A stretch of 64,000 bases of DNA from Methanothermobacter sp. MT-2 (lineage in GTDB: Archaea; Methanobacteriota; Methanobacteria; Methanobacteriales; DSM-23052): contig AP017647.1 of NCBI GenBank assembly GCA_003584625.1, forward strand, positions 311,501-375,500. Reading direction: 5' to 3'. Made by a program: the position numbers and the translations under genes. Below, piece by piece: positions 10,578 through 20,200 of the stretch (positions within the stretch are counted from its first letter, which is position 1; each line of letters opens with the position of its first letter). The notes under the pieces were generated by a model. That model was not told where the DNA came from. It saw only the letters and a program-made list of their open reading frames with translations, and did no database searches.

Positions 10578-11620
10578 AGGGCTGCCTCCCTGATCTTTTT
10601 GACAACATCTTCTAGTTGGATTAGGTTTCCACCCATCCTATTAACTAAGCTGATGTCTTTGCATCCTGTGGCTAATCTTATATCTTCTAGCATTTGCCCG
10701 TTGCTCATCTCTACCGATATGAATTTTGGGTTTTCTTCGCTTAACTTGGCAAGTTCTTTTTCTGGGAATGGGGAGAGTGTTACGGGGCGCAATAGTCCAA
10801 CTTTTATACCCTCTTTTCTGGTGATTTCGATTGCTGTTCTTGCTATTCTGCTGCTTATGCCATAGGCTACTATGATGATACTAGCATCATCCAACATGTA
10901 ACCTTCACATTTTGCCTCGTTTTCTTTTATGCGCTGATATTTCCTTTGAAGATAAAAATTGAACTCTTCTAATTCGTCAAAATCGAGGAAAATTGATGTT
11001 ACAAGGTTTTTCATCGTTTCTTTGTTGCCTTGGACAGCCCAGGAGGTGTCGGGTTCATGTTTTATGGCCTTCTCTGGAAATTTTAGGGGTTCTGCCATCT
11101 GCCCGAGAACGGCATCAGCAAGCACAATAACTGGTGTTCTGTATTTGTCTGCGAGTTCAAATGCTTCCATTGTAAGATCGCACATTTCCTGGACGCTATT
11201 AGGGGCTAAAACAATATTCCTATAGTTTCCATGTCCACCACCCTTGACTAGTTGGGTGTAGTCTGCCTGTTCAGGGCCTATGTTCCCAAGGCCTGGTCCA
11301 GCCCTCATCACATCAACTATGACTGCTGGAAGTTCTGCGCCTGCAAGGAATGATATTCCCTCCTGTTTCAAGCTTATGCCCGGCCCTGAGGATGCTGTCA
11401 TCACACGGTGTCCGGCCGCGGCCGCCCCATATACCATGTTTATGGCTGCTTCTTCAGATTCTGCCTGTACGAATTTTCTACCCACCATTGGGAAATATTT
11501 AGCGGCTTCGTGGAGTATTTCACTGGCTGGGGTTATGGGGTATCCGAAGTAACAGTCGCATCCAGCATACATCGCCCCGATGATCACTGCTGTGTTCCCT
11601 TTCACCATCTGGGTTGCCAT
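10574..11620 (-). CDS. vorB: 2-oxoisovalerate:ferredoxin oxidoreductase alpha subunit VorB
   Basis: Alpha subunit of Vor, carrying the pyrimidine-binding half of the TPP site and the substrate pocket. The sequence starts [23 protein letters not shown] and includes YPITPASEI and [23 protein letters not shown], typical of 2-oxoacid ferredoxin oxidoreductases. The frame extends upstream to 11698, but that part overlaps vorC. An AAAGGAG site places the start at ATG 11620, with ATG 11626 (ATGA overlap with vorC) as the alternative. The product is about 348 residues. Confidence 0.93.
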   Translation of the reverse strand: MATQMVKGNTAVIIGAMYAGCDCYFGYPITPASEILHEAAKYFPMVGRKFVQAESEEAAINMVYGAAAAGHRVMTASSGPGISLKQEGISFLAGAELPAVIVDVMRAGPGLGNIGPEQADYTQLVKGGGHGNYRNIVLAPNSVQEMCDLTMEAFELADKYRTPVIVLADAVLGQMAEPLKFPEKAIKHEPDTSWAVQGNKETMKNLVTSIFLDFDELEEFNFYLQRKYQRIKENEAKCEGYMLDDASIIIVAYGISSRIARTAIEITRKEGIKVGLLRPVTLSPFPEKELAKLSEENPKFISVEMSNGQMLEDIRLATGCKDISLVNRMGGNLIQLEDVVKKIREAAL

Positions 11621-11622
11621 TT

Positions 11623-11847
11623 TCATCGACTCCTTTTGATTGGGATGTGCACTTCTATGGCGTGGGGTTCTGGACATGTGTAATAGCAGTTCCCACAACC
11701 TTTACATCCGCTGCCCTTGTATTCCACGTAATGGTATCCTCTCTCATTAATCTTCTCGCTCATAAAGAGTACTTTCCCTTTACAAGCCAATATGCATCTT
11801 TCACATCCTTTGCATTCCAGTGGATTAATTACTGGATATGGTTCCAT
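11623..11847 (-). CDS. vorC: 2-oxoisovalerate:ferredoxin oxidoreductase delta subunit VorC (2[4Fe-4S])
   Basis: Small ferredoxin-like subunit that carries electrons from the TPP centre to ferredoxin. The 74-residue protein has two clusters of the 4Fe-4S type, [11 protein letters not shown] followed by a spaced KGK rather than the usual CP, and [12 protein letters not shown]. The ATG at 11847 shares a base with the stop of the acyl-CoA synthetase gene (TAATG), and its own end overlaps vorB, so the block is translated in tight coupling. Confidence 0.93.
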   Translation of the reverse strand: MEPYPVINPLECKGCERCILACKGKVLFMSEKINERGYHYVEYKGSGCKGCGNCYYTCPEPHAIEVHIPIKRSR

Positions 11848-13526
11848 TATCGTTCCCCTGCTTTTTTCATGTCCCTTTCTCTTATCTCAACTCTTCTTAT
11901 CTTTCCACTGATTGTTTTGGGTAATTCATCAACAAATTCTATTACACGAGGATACTTGTAGGGGGCTGTAACCCTCTTCACATGGTCTTGTATATCCTTT
12001 TTGAGTTTCTCTGATGGTTCATATCCCTTGGCGAGTACTATTGTGGCCTTCACTACCTGTCCCCTGATGGGGTCTGGGTAGCCTGTAACTGCACATTCAA
12101 GCACTGCTGGGTGGGATATAACAGCACTTTCAACCTCAAAAGGCCCTATACGGTATCCTGAACTTTTTATCATGTCATCGGTTCTGCCAACGAACCAGAG
12201 GTATCCGTCTTCGTCCATCCATGCTGTGTCACCTGTATGATACTTGTTATCATACCATACCTCTTTTGTTTTTTCTTCGTCTCGGTAATAGCCGCCGAAT
12301 AATCCTAATGGTTTGCCCTCTGAGGTGTCTATGACAATCTCTCCTTCTTCCCCTACATCTACCGGGTTTCCGTTGTTGTCAACTAGTTCTATATTATATA
12401 ATGGTACTGGTTTGCCCATTGATCCTGGTTTTGGTTCCATCCATGGAAAGTTAGCAATGGATACAACAGATTCTGTCTGTCCATAACCTTCCATGAGTTT
12501 CAGGCCAGTCTGTTCATAGAATTTATGGAATACCTCTGGGTTTAGTGGTTCGCCTGCAGTCACTGCATATTCTATACTTGAAAGGTCATATTTTGAAATG
12601 TCCTCTTTTATGAGGAACCTGTATACTGTGGGTGGGGCGCAAAATGTTGTTATATTATATTTTTCTAATTTTTCCAGCATGTTCATGGGGTTGAAACGGT
12701 CATAGTCATAGGCGAATACTGCGCTTCCACAGATCCATTGGCCGTAGATCCCACCCCATACTGATTTGGCCCATCCTGTGTCGGCTACTGTATAATGTAG
12801 GCCGTCTTCTCGGACGTTCTGCCAATATTTTGCAGTGACTATATGTGCAAGTGGATAGGTATGGTCATGTTTTATCATCTTTGGCATTCCGGTCGTCCCT
12901 GATGAAAAATATACTAATAATATGTCCGCGCTTGAAGGATAATCTTCTGGTTTTTTGAACGTTCTTGGCATTTCCTCAAGTTTTTTTCTGAAGTTGATCC
13001 ATCCTGGCCTGTCTTTTTCGCCTACAATAACTTTTATGAGTGGTGTGTCGCCCATTTCTTTGTGGGCTCTGTCGAAGCAGTCTGGGACGCCGTCTTCGGC
13101 AATGCAAACCACCATTTTTATATCGGCTTTTTTTATACGGTATATTATGTCTTTTTCTTTTAGCATGTGGGTTGCTGGGATTGCGATAGCCCCTATCCTA
13201 TGGAGGCCCAGTAATGAGAACCAGAAGTCGTATCTTCCTTTTAGGGTTAACATTACCCTGTCGCCTTTTTTTATCCCGCATTCCTTGAAGAAGTTGGCTG
13301 CTCTATCTGAGTATTCTTTCATTTCTTTGAAGTTTATTATGCGTTCGTCTCCATTGTCGTTACACCAGACTAGGGCCTCTTTTTGTGGGTGTTTTGCAGC
13401 GTACCAGTCAACCACGTCATAGGCGAAGTTGAAGTTTTCTGGGACGATTATCTTGAAGTTTTCTTTGAAATCTTCATATGATTCGAATTCTATCTTGTTA
13501 ACGAATTTTTCTAGTATTGATGTCAT
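11847..13526 (-). CDS. AMP-forming acyl-CoA synthetase (acetyl/branched medium-chain type)
   Basis: Activates a carboxylic acid to acyl-CoA via acyl-adenylate. The 559-residue protein has the AMP-binding P-loop [12 protein letters not shown], the A5 motif EGYGQTES, the hinge region [23 protein letters not shown] and the C-terminal catalytic lysine motif [10 protein letters not shown]. Its resemblance is to the AcsM/MacsMA branch, which uses branched short-chain acids. Next to vor, this fits anabolic use of isobutyrate, isovalerate or 2-methylbutyrate: acid to acyl-CoA, then reductive carboxylation by Vor to a 2-oxoacid for Val/Leu/Ile synthesis. The exact acid is inferred from context. Confidence 0.9.
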   Translation of the reverse strand: MTSILEKFVNKIEFESYEDFKENFKIIVPENFNFAYDVVDWYAAKHPQKEALVWCNDNGDERIINFKEMKEYSDRAANFFKECGIKKGDRVMLTLKGRYDFWFSLLGLHRIGAIAIPATHMLKEKDIIYRIKKADIKMVVCIAEDGVPDCFDRAHKEMGDTPLIKVIVGEKDRPGWINFRKKLEEMPRTFKKPEDYPSSADILLVYFSSGTTGMPKMIKHDHTYPLAHIVTAKYWQNVREDGLHYTVADTGWAKSVWGGIYGQWICGSAVFAYDYDRFNPMNMLEKLEKYNITTFCAPPTVYRFLIKEDISKYDLSSIEYAVTAGEPLNPEVFHKFYEQTGLKLMEGYGQTESVVSIANFPWMEPKPGSMGKPVPLYNIELVDNNGNPVDVGEEGEIVIDTSEGKPLGLFGGYYRDEEKTKEVWYDNKYHTGDTAWMDEDGYLWFVGRTDDMIKSSGYRIGPFEVESAVISHPAVLECAVTGYPDPIRGQVVKATIVLAKGYEPSEKLKKDIQDHVKRVTAPYKYPRVIEFVDELPKTISGKIRRVEIRERDMKKAGER

Positions 13527-13539
13527 GGCCTGTCCACCT

Positions 13540-14088
13540 CTACATTATTATTGCTAGGAATTTCGCCTTTTTATTGTTTAGGGCTTCCATTGCATGTGGA
13601 TATGATGAATCGAAGAATATTGAGTCGCCTTCTTTGAGTATTATTTCATTGTCGTGGATATAGAATCTTATAGTACCTTCTAGGATGTAGTTGAATTCTT
13701 GGCCTGGGTGGCTGTTCATCTCTGGTTTGTCTTTTCGGGGTTCTACGGTTACTATGAATGGTTCGGCCTTTTTGTGGATGAATTTCTCGGCTAGGCTCTC
13801 ATACTTGTATTGTTTGCGTCTTTCAACTTTAACTCCTTTACCTTTCCTTGTGACGGTGAAGATATGCATCCTGGCCTCTTCTCCTGTGAGTAGGAGTCCC
13901 ATGTCCACGCCGAGTTTGTGAGCTGCCTCGAATAATATACTTGCGGGTATGTCTTCTTCTCCGGTCTCATATTTTTTATAGGTTTCCTCAGGAACCCCTA
14001 AATATTCAGCCATTTCTTCTACTGTGATATTTGAAAGTTCTCTCAGTTCTTTTATTCTTGCACCTATCTCTTGAGTTTTCTCTTTCAT
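13540..14088 (-). CDS. XRE-family regulator with C-terminal cupin domain
   Basis: Likely ligand-responsive transcription factor for the downstream acyl-CoA synthetase/Vor genes. Residues about 8-62 form a helix-turn-helix ([36 protein letters not shown]). Residues about 110-180 form a cupin barrel ([44 protein letters not shown]). The frame extends upstream to 14178, but ATG at 14088 follows a GGGGTG site and removes an implausible 30-residue leader. It is the first gene of the minus-strand operon and lies 13 bases before the synthetase, which favours autoregulation. Confidence 0.88.
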   Translation of the reverse strand: MKEKTQEIGARIKELRELSNITVEEMAEYLGVPEETYKKYETGEEDIPASILFEAAHKLGVDMGLLLTGEEARMHIFTVTRKGKGVKVERRKQYKYESLAEKFIHKKAEPFIVTVEPRKDKPEMNSHPGQEFNYILEGTIRFYIHDNEIILKEGDSIFFDSSYPHAMEALNNKKAKFLAIIM

Positions 14089-14104
14089 TAACAGCACCCC
14101 TAAG

Positions 14105-14160
14105 GTAGAAAAATCAATATGATAATAGTAGTTTACTCTAATATAAAAAAAGTATCCTTC
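14105..14160 (-). promoter_or_regulatory. Promoter of the XRE/acyl-CoA synthetase/vor/gat operon
   Basis: Read on the minus strand, an A+T-rich TATA-like box (TTTTTTTATATTAGAG) lies at about 14135-14152, roughly 50-60 bases before the start codon at 14088. A TAGTTTACTC sequence nearby resembles the AAGTNNACTT palindrome but has mismatches in both half-sites. Confidence 0.4.
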
Positions 14161-14234
14161 TTCTATCAGAATACTCATACTAAAAAAGAAGCTTGGAATC
14201 GAAAACTTTTCAGTTTAAGAGTCCGATAAATAAA

Positions 14235-14256
14235 ATAGAAGAAAAAAGATATTTTT
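14235..14256 (-). terminator. Terminator of the first cobN-like gene
   Basis: Directly after the stop, the minus strand reads an A-run, then TATC and a six-T tract followed by CTTC. This pyrimidine-rich end is consistent with archaeal termination. Confidence 0.35.
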
Positions 14257-17200
14257 TTAGAGTTTTCCATATCCTTTTAGGAAGTATCCGGCGCCTATGA
14301 GGACCACGATACCTACGACCCCTAAAAGTGCGTAGAATGGCATTTGACTCCCTGAACCTCCCGTTTGGGATGCTGAAACCTCAAATACCTTCCCTTGCCC
14401 GGCACTTGAGCCGCCTGATGATCCAGCCACTCCTGCTGTGGCTGCTCCAACTCCTGTTCCTGGTGTTGCGCTGGGTTGACTTCCCATTCTTAGGGTGCCG
14501 GTGTAACCCGGGGTTGAACCAGGTTCCACTGGAGCACTCGAAGTTCCGGACTGTCCCGGGACGCCAGGAACACTTGAAGTCCCTGGAATCACGATTCTAG
14601 CCCCAGTAGTGGCTGTGAATACACCCGCAAATTTTTGGAGGGTCGCAGAATCCAGTGATGAAACGCTAACAAGCCACTGGTTAAATACAATGTTGCTACA
14701 AGTGTGGTGGCAACAAGCAACACCATACTGGTTTGCAATTCCTATGTACTTGTCTACAAGGTTTGTTACCAAACCACTGTCACTTGGAGTCCATATACCA
14801 CGCCTATTGGCTTCAAGCACCCATCCAATCATTGACTCTGTTGCAAAGGCCCCATAGGATCCTGGAGCGCCGAATCTTGGTGTTAGAAGGTTTTCAGCCA
14901 TCTGAGTCCATAACTGTTCACTTATAGAATTGCTGGTCACCGCTATTGCAAATGCATTCTTGTACCTTGAAGCATATTCCATCCAACCACTCGGAGAGCC
15001 GAGAAGGGAATCCATGTACCTTGGATTAAGGAGCTGAGACCTTATCTCCAATTCAATTTCCTCTTTAATGTCTCTTGTAGCGATATTGTTCTTGTTCCTT
15101 ATATCAACAAGTGAAGTGTCTGGGTTGCCACCCAATTGCCTTGAAGCCAATAACATTCCACCAAACCAGTCATAATAGTCATCTGTGTCAAGCAAACGCC
15201 AAGTACTGTCAAGATTCTGCGTCATGAGATCCATGTTTTTAAGTAGATACTGAAAAGTCCCTTTATTCTGCTGTATACTGATGCCAGTGGCCGTTGATTT
15301 CCAAGCATATGAAACCCTGGAAAGATAAACATCGACAAGTTCACTTGTCAGCTCCCATTTTGAAGTGCTAGGTAGAAGATCTGAAACCCCAGTACCTTCG
15401 AGTACAAGACCCCTTAAACCAAATATTCTGTCAAGGGACCCGCACTCCATATAATGTTCTTTAACATGGTTCAAGGTGTCGTTAGCCGATGCTGCGAGTT
15501 CAACAGCTCTATTCATCAGGTCTATCCATCCCTGGTATCCTGTGACAGCAGTTACAAAAACATCAACACGGGGTCTTTGCACTTCCACACCATCGATGAC
15601 TATTTTAAGCTGTGATGGACTCATAAGGACGGGTTCAGGGTTCACGTCACCATTAGGGTTCCATTCAGGTTTCACACCGAGCAAGTACATGAATTCTGCT
15701 ATTGCAATGGCATCTGTCCTTAATAGTTCCGTGCCCCACATGACCATCCCTATAAGTTCCGGGAACCTCCCATGTACCTTATAATAGTCTGCGAGTAGCT
15801 TATCCACGATTTTTTCAGCGGTTTCCCATGCAGCCTTTGTCGGCATCTTCTTGGGATTAGCCGCATAGAAATTAGCACCCGTTGGCAGCACATCATTCCA
15901 TGCAGGATCCCCAGCGAGTCCCGGTTCCACAAAACCTCCGCTGAGGGCATCTAGGATGTTCTGCCACTCTCTGTTGGCCCTGATCTTGTTTATTGTTTCA
16001 TTTATAAATTCTAGGTCACTGGCGTCGATCCCCTCTGGTATGATGCCATTTATTATACTCCTTATCCATTCTTTCGCTGTTTCCTTGATATTCTCGATTT
16101 CGTTCTCATATATGCTTTTAGACATTTCAGAATAGTCTATTGTGATTGAAGGATACAGTTTATTCTTCACGTTTTCGAGAAGATCTGACCTTGAAGATGC
16201 GACGGTGAAAACTTCCTCCACGAGTTCTTCGCCACTGAGAACCTTACCAAGGCTATGAAGTCCAAGGGGTATTATATCATCTTCAATTTCATGTAATTTG
16301 AGATGGAGTTCCTCCAAAGCCTCTTTAAAGTCGCCTGACATTTCAAAGCCTAACCTTGAAGCCTTTGTCTTTATTTCACTTTCAAGTTCTGGGAGTATCT
16401 GCATGTTACCAACCTTTAAAGCATTCTGGTATTGGTGTATGAGATCATGGATTTCTATAAGATCACCGTAAAGGCTGCTTTGAACCATCGCAGGGGTCAT
16501 ATGATCTATTATGAGTGCGTTGCTCCTGTCCTTTGCCACGAGTCCCTCACCAGGATTAGAGACTATATAAGGGTAAATGTTTGGCAGATTTGTGAGTTGG
16601 AATGGCCAGTCTTCTTCTGTTAATCCTATCATGCGGCCTGGGAGCCATTCAAGTGTTCCGTGGGTTCCAAGGTGGATCATTGCATTTGCACCGAAGACCT
16701 TTTCTATCCACTGGTAGAATGCTATGTACTGGTGGTGTGGCGGCAAGTATGGGTCATGGTAGTTTTGCACTTCTTCCCATCCACGGCTTGGCTGTATCCC
16801 TATGAAGATGTTCCCAAGTATGATTCCTGGGATTATTATGGTCTGGTTTACTGTCATGACATTTCCTGGCGGTTCTCCCCATTTCTCGATAACTTCTTCT
16901 CTTAGTTTCTCTGGGAGTTCCTTGAACCAGTTGAGGTATGTTTCGGTGTCTATGAGTTGCTTGTTTTCCTCTAGAAGGGATCTATGCTCTGAGAAGTATT
17001 GTTGGAGTAGGGGTTTTGCCCAGGTGCCCTTGTTGCCACATTCTACTAGTAGTGTGTATAATTCCTCTTTTGAGGGTATATCACCTGTGTTGTAACCGTT
17101 TTCCTTAAGTTTGAGGAGTAGATCGTGTAGACTTTGGAAGACGTCAAGGTAGGATGCTGTAAGCCCGTCTTTTCCAGGGGGATAATTGTAGACTATGATA

Positions 17201-18768
17201 GCCAACCTTTTGCTGTTGTTTTGGAGTTCTCTTAGCTTCGCCCATTTATCTGCAATTTGCACTATCTTTTTAACACCCTCTTCTATTGGTGTTTCTTCCC
17301 ATGTATTTGTATCAGTGTATGATACAACGATTGGTGAGAATACGCCTTCGAAGCTTGGTATTGTAACCTGCCATGTCCATTCAGATTGTGGTCCGAGGGG
17401 ATTGTTGAGGCTTGAATTGTCATATAACTGCACGCCTTTGATCACTGGGATGTTCATTTTTTCAAGTTCTTGGAGCGCGCCTCCATTTTGGAGGTTGGAG
17501 TAATTCAGTGACCATGAGTATAATGATATGATGGCGTTTATGTCTCTTCCAAGTGGTTTGGTATCGTTTCTGCCAGTTACAAGTTCTTCTAGGAGTGAGC
17601 TTACAGGAGGGTTTGTTGCACCTTGATAGAGACAAAATATGGCTCTGCCATTTTTTTCAGCTTCTCTTATTATTGCATCAACCACTTTGGATGGTGAGTA
17701 ACTCACCACGACAATGAATGGTTCTGTGATATTCCTTGTTTGATTGTACCATTCCCCGAAGTCTTTGTATAGGTTCCAGCGTTGTTCAGCCGCCCAGTTT
17801 GTGTAATTTTCATCTATCCATTTTAGGCTGTCATATGGTGGGAGTAGTCCAGGGTTTGTTTCTATCCAATTTTTTATCTGGTCTCTTGTGGGGATGATGC
17901 CAGCGATGCCATAATCTGGATGGTATAATCCCCAGTCTGGATTTGACATTATTGGTCCTTCACCGTGTTCTACTGGGTTGTATTCTGTTTCGCCGAGGAG
18001 GAAGTAGATGTATTTTATCATGTTTTCGAGGTTTTCTCTGGCGGTTTCGCCCGAGGCAAGGGCCCAGTAGCTGGCTATGTAAGTGTTTTCTATTGTGTTT
18101 GGTGTGTCATTGGTGTTGTGTCCTTTGAGTAGGTGTAGGCCGTCGCCTCCCCATGGGTCGGTGTCGGTGTCTGTGGGGTAGCCGAATGCTGCTGCTATCA
18201 TATATTTTTTGTTGGCTGGGCTTTTTAGGAGGTAGGGGTACCATGAGTCGCCCCAGCCTGTGCCTGGCATTGCCATGTCAATGTATGCGAAGTTCACATA
18301 TTCTAGTATCCAGTCGTTGGTTTGGGAGTTGGGATTCCACATGTCGTGGTATATTATGCGTCTGTTGTTTAGTAGGGTGAGTATTTTGGCTTTTTCTGGT
18401 GCTGAGCTTATGATTGCAATGTCTGGTATGAATGTGTGGTTTATTGTGCATGTATTGTTGATGGTGTAGGTGGTTTTTTTGTAGTTGAGGTATGATATTT
18501 CTAATTCTATGGGTGTTGTGGCATTGAATCTGATGGTGTAGTAGCCGTTCTTGTCCGTTTTCGTCTCATTTATGATCGTTTCATTGTATTTTATCCTTAT
18601 GGTGGCGTTTTCGGCTGGTATGGCGTTGTCTAGGCTGGTGTAGGTTCCGTTTGTTTCATTGTAGATTTCTTTGACATAACCGTTGACTTCTGTGGCCGAT
18701 ACTGTGTTTGTCAAGGTAATGGCGAGTAGAAGTAAGATTATTAGGGTTAATTTCCTGATATTTTTCAC
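14257..18768 (-). CDS. Secreted, membrane-anchored CobN-like (magnesium/cobalt chelatase large-subunit-like) protein 1
   Basis: The 1,503-residue protein has a signal peptide (residues 1-25, KLTLIILLLLAITLT) and an N-terminal beta domain of the carboxypeptidase-regulatory/PEGA type (about 27-110). A full CobN-like body then carries VYNYPPGKDGLTASYLD, WGEPPGN, HLGTHGTLEWLPGR (about 698-711), DVLPTGANFY (about 961) and RPRVDVFVTAVTGY. A CCHHTC cluster lies near 1350, followed by a Pro/Gly/Ser-rich stalk and a C-terminal membrane helix with a short basic tail. Cytoplasmic CobN inserts cobalt with CobS/CobT and ATP. This one faces outside and no CobS/T is nearby, so ordinary cobaltochelatase activity is unlikely. 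A surface role with metal or tetrapyrrole is inferred. A strong GGAGGTGA site precedes ATG 18768. Confidence 0.85.
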   Translation of the reverse strand: MKNIRKLTLIILLLLAITLTNTVSATEVNGYVKEIYNETNGTYTSLDNAIPAENATIRIKYNETIINETKTDKNGYYTIRFNATTPIELEISYLNYKKTTYTINNTCTINHTFIPDIAIISSAPEKAKILTLLNNRRIIYHDMWNPNSQTNDWILEYVNFAYIDMAMPGTGWGDSWYPYLLKSPANKKYMIAAAFGYPTDTDTDPWGGDGLHLLKGHNTNDTPNTIENTYIASYWALASGETARENLENMIKYIYFLLGETEYNPVEHGEGPIMSNPDWGLYHPDYGIAGIIPTRDQIKNWIETNPGLLPPYDSLKWIDENYTNWAAEQRWNLYKDFGEWYNQTRNITEPFIVVVSYSPSKVVDAIIREAEKNGRAIFCLYQGATNPPVSSLLEELVTGRNDTKPLGRDINAIISLYSWSLNYSNLQNGGALQELEKMNIPVIKGVQLYDNSSLNNPLGPQSEWTWQVTIPSFEGVFSPIVVSYTDTNTWEETPIEEGVKKIVQIADKWAKLRELQNNSKRLAIIVYNYPPGKDGLTASYLDVFQSLHDLLLKLKENGYNTGDIPSKEELYTLLVECGNKGTWAKPLLQQYFSEHRSLLEENKQLIDTETYLNWFKELPEKLREEVIEKWGEPPGNVMTVNQTIIIPGIILGNIFIGIQPSRGWEEVQNYHDPYLPPHHQYIAFYQWIEKVFGANAMIHLGTHGTLEWLPGRMIGLTEEDWPFQLTNLPNIYPYIVSNPGEGLVAKDRSNALIIDHMTPAMVQSSLYGDLIEIHDLIHQYQNALKVGNMQILPELESEIKTKASRLGFEMSGDFKEALEELHLKLHEIEDDIIPLGLHSLGKVLSGEELVEEVFTVASSRSDLLENVKNKLYPSITIDYSEMSKSIYENEIENIKETAKEWIRSIINGIIPEGIDASDLEFINETINKIRANREWQNILDALSGGFVEPGLAGDPAWNDVLPTGANFYAANPKKMPTKAAWETAEKIVDKLLADYYKVHGRFPELIGMVMWGTELLRTDAIAIAEFMYLLGVKPEWNPNGDVNPEPVLMSPSQLKIVIDGVEVQRPRVDVFVTAVTGYQGWIDLMNRAVELAASANDTLNHVKEHYMECGSLDRIFGLRGLVLEGTGVSDLLPSTSKWELTSELVDVYLSRVSYAWKSTATGISIQQNKGTFQYLLKNMDLMTQNLDSTWRLLDTDDYYDWFGGMLLASRQLGGNPDTSLVDIRNKNNIATRDIKEEIELEIRSQLLNPRYMDSLLGSPSGWMEYASRYKNAFAIAVTSNSISEQLWTQMAENLLTPRFGAPGSYGAFATESMIGWVLEANRRGIWTPSDSGLVTNLVDKYIGIANQYGVACCHHTCSNIVFNQWLVSVSSLDSATLQKFAGVFTATTGARIVIPGTSSVPGVPGQSGTSSAPVEPGSTPGYTGTLRMGSQPSATPGTGVGAATAGVAGSSGGSSAGQGKVFEVSASQTGGSGSQMPFYALLGVVGIVVLIGAGYFLKGYGKL

Positions 18769-18807
18769 CTCCTTTACAAATTTTTTTTGTATTATACTTC
18801 CACTAAT

Positions 18808-18827
18808 ATTTAAAGTTTACTTTAAAT
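18808..18827 (-). promoter_or_regulatory. 20-bp perfect inverted repeat operator at the cobN-like gene 1 promoter
   Basis: The bases form arms of nine (ATTTAAAGT and ACTTTAAAT) around a TT centre, a perfect inverted repeat and the longest version of the AAGTNNACTT palindrome in the window. It lies about 40 bases before the start codon of the cobN-like gene and overlaps the A+T-rich promoter region. It is about 105 bases upstream of the divergent adenosine-kinase gene, so control of that gene is possible but less likely. Confidence 0.6.
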
Positions 18828-18932
18828 AAAATAAAATTAACTTGATATTAGTGTGGTTACAATGGCAAAAAGACAAAAAAAAGAGATAATAATATTTCCT
18901 CCCAAATAGATAAAATACAAAGAGGTGAAATA

Positions 18933-19415
18933 ATGGAAATAAAAATCATGGAACTTGAATTTGAAGAAGATATAAACTTCATACTCGGCCAAAGCCACTT
19001 TATAAAGACAGTTGAAGACCTCTATGAAGCCATAGTGAATACAGTACCACATGCAAAATTTGGAATAGCATTCGCAGAAGCCTCAGGAGAATGCCTCGTG
19101 AGACACACAGGCAACGACGAGGAATTAGAAGAGCTAGCAGCCGATAAAATGCTCGAGATAGCAGCAGGCCATTCATTCCTGATACTTTTAAAAAATGCGT
19201 TCCCAATAAACGTGCTTCAACGCATAAAAGACGTTCCAGAGGTTGTTAACATTTTCTGCGCAACAGCCAACCCAGTACAAGTACTAATAGTTGAAACACA
19301 ACAAGGCAGAGGAATCATAGGAGTCATAGACGGTGAAAGCCCACGTAAAATAGAAAAAGAAGAAGATATAATCCAAAGAAAACAATTCCTGAGAAAAATA
19401 GGCTATAAATTCTGA
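18933..19415 (+). CDS. Adenosine-specific kinase family protein (DUF355)
   Basis: A 160-residue protein matching the DUF355 family, described as adenosine-specific kinase from structural and ligand-binding work on archaeal members. Conserved segments seen here are the N-terminal [55 protein letters not shown] and [20 protein letters not shown]. It has no P-loop. A GAGGTGAAATA ribosome binding site supports ATG 18933. It is transcribed divergently from the first cobN-like gene and appears to be a single-gene unit. The physiological reaction in methanogens is not settled. Confidence 0.85.
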   Translation: MEIKIMELEFEEDINFILGQSHFIKTVEDLYEAIVNTVPHAKFGIAFAEASGECLVRHTGNDEELEELAADKMLEIAAGHSFLILLKNAFPINVLQRIKDVPEVVNIFCATANPVQVLIVETQQGRGIIGVIDGESPRKIEKEEDIIQRKQFLRKIGYKF

Positions 19416-20200
19416 ACCACCCCCTAAGAGAAGCTTTCAACTTTCTGCTGCTAAGTCCCCATCCGAAACCGAGGAATAATTCACCCTTGGAATGTAATGA
19501 ACCATCCAATTACTATCCCAAGAAGGACTTCCAACCTCCATCCGCGTTCAAAGGGAAGTTCACATTCCATGCACATTAAAACATGAACTATCTCTAAAAA
19601 CTCTACATAGAATTCCAGAATCCATGAATGTAATATAACACTCATAACCCCCCTTCTTAAAGTGCTATTAAAGATAAGATCTAGGCTGCCATGTCCCCCA
19701 CACAACTCCAGCACCAAAACATTTTTTCAACCAATTTGTAATGCTACTTGATTGCACCGGGCCAGTGAAATACCCACATCCCCTCAATAGCCACACACCG
19801 ACTCCTGATATTAAAAAACCTTAATGTGAGCATTTTCTCCAGCATCTATAATCCGAAACGTTTAAATAAATTCTGCAAGGTGAACACTCCTCAAGATAAG
19901 CATTTCAAGCAATGATGGGGAACATTAAACTGATAAGTGATGCGAATTCTCGGCACCCAAGTCCACAAACACACCTCAGGACATGAAAAGGCCATAAATT
20001 AACTTTAAGTGCATTTAAGCCCCGGTTTCATGCTAGAATAGGCTGGTAAAGCTTTCTAGGCCACTTTAAACGCAACACCTGAACCTTATTAACTCTTTTT
20101 GCACTATACTACTCCAGGAATCACCCTTCAAGCTTGTGATTGATAAAACTTAGCGACCCCATATCTACAGAGCCAAAGAATTATATTAAGGTATGGTAGG
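19416..20200. other. 785-bp gene-poor region between adenosine-kinase and msrB genes
   Basis: No convincing ORF is present on either strand. A 78-codon minus-strand frame at 19481-19717 has no ribosome binding site and a Cys/Trp-rich composition unlike neighbouring proteins. The region is richer in C and less A-rich than other intergenic stretches. It contains a C/D-box-like segment near 19914-19945 (ATGATG, CTGA, GTGATG) without a clear final D box. It may be a decayed gene or hold an unrecognised RNA. Confidence 0.4.

Noticed and set aside
14125-14140. TAGTTTACTC near the XRE promoter as a fourth AAGTNNACTT site
   Set aside because: Mismatches in both half-sites; the operon has no metal-related content.
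14257-18768. Assignment as genuine cobaltochelatase CobN for cobalamin synthesis
   Set aside because: Signal peptide, outside orientation, membrane anchor and absence of CobS/CobT genes in the window argue against the ATP-dependent cytoplasmic reaction.
19481-19717. 78-codon minus-strand ORF
   Set aside because: No ribosome binding site, odd composition rich in Cys and Trp, and no family resemblance.
19910-19950. C/D-box sRNA candidate with ATGATG, CTGA and GTGATG boxes
   Set aside because: The spacing between the internal boxes is right, but no final CTGA follows at the expected distance and there is no terminal stem.
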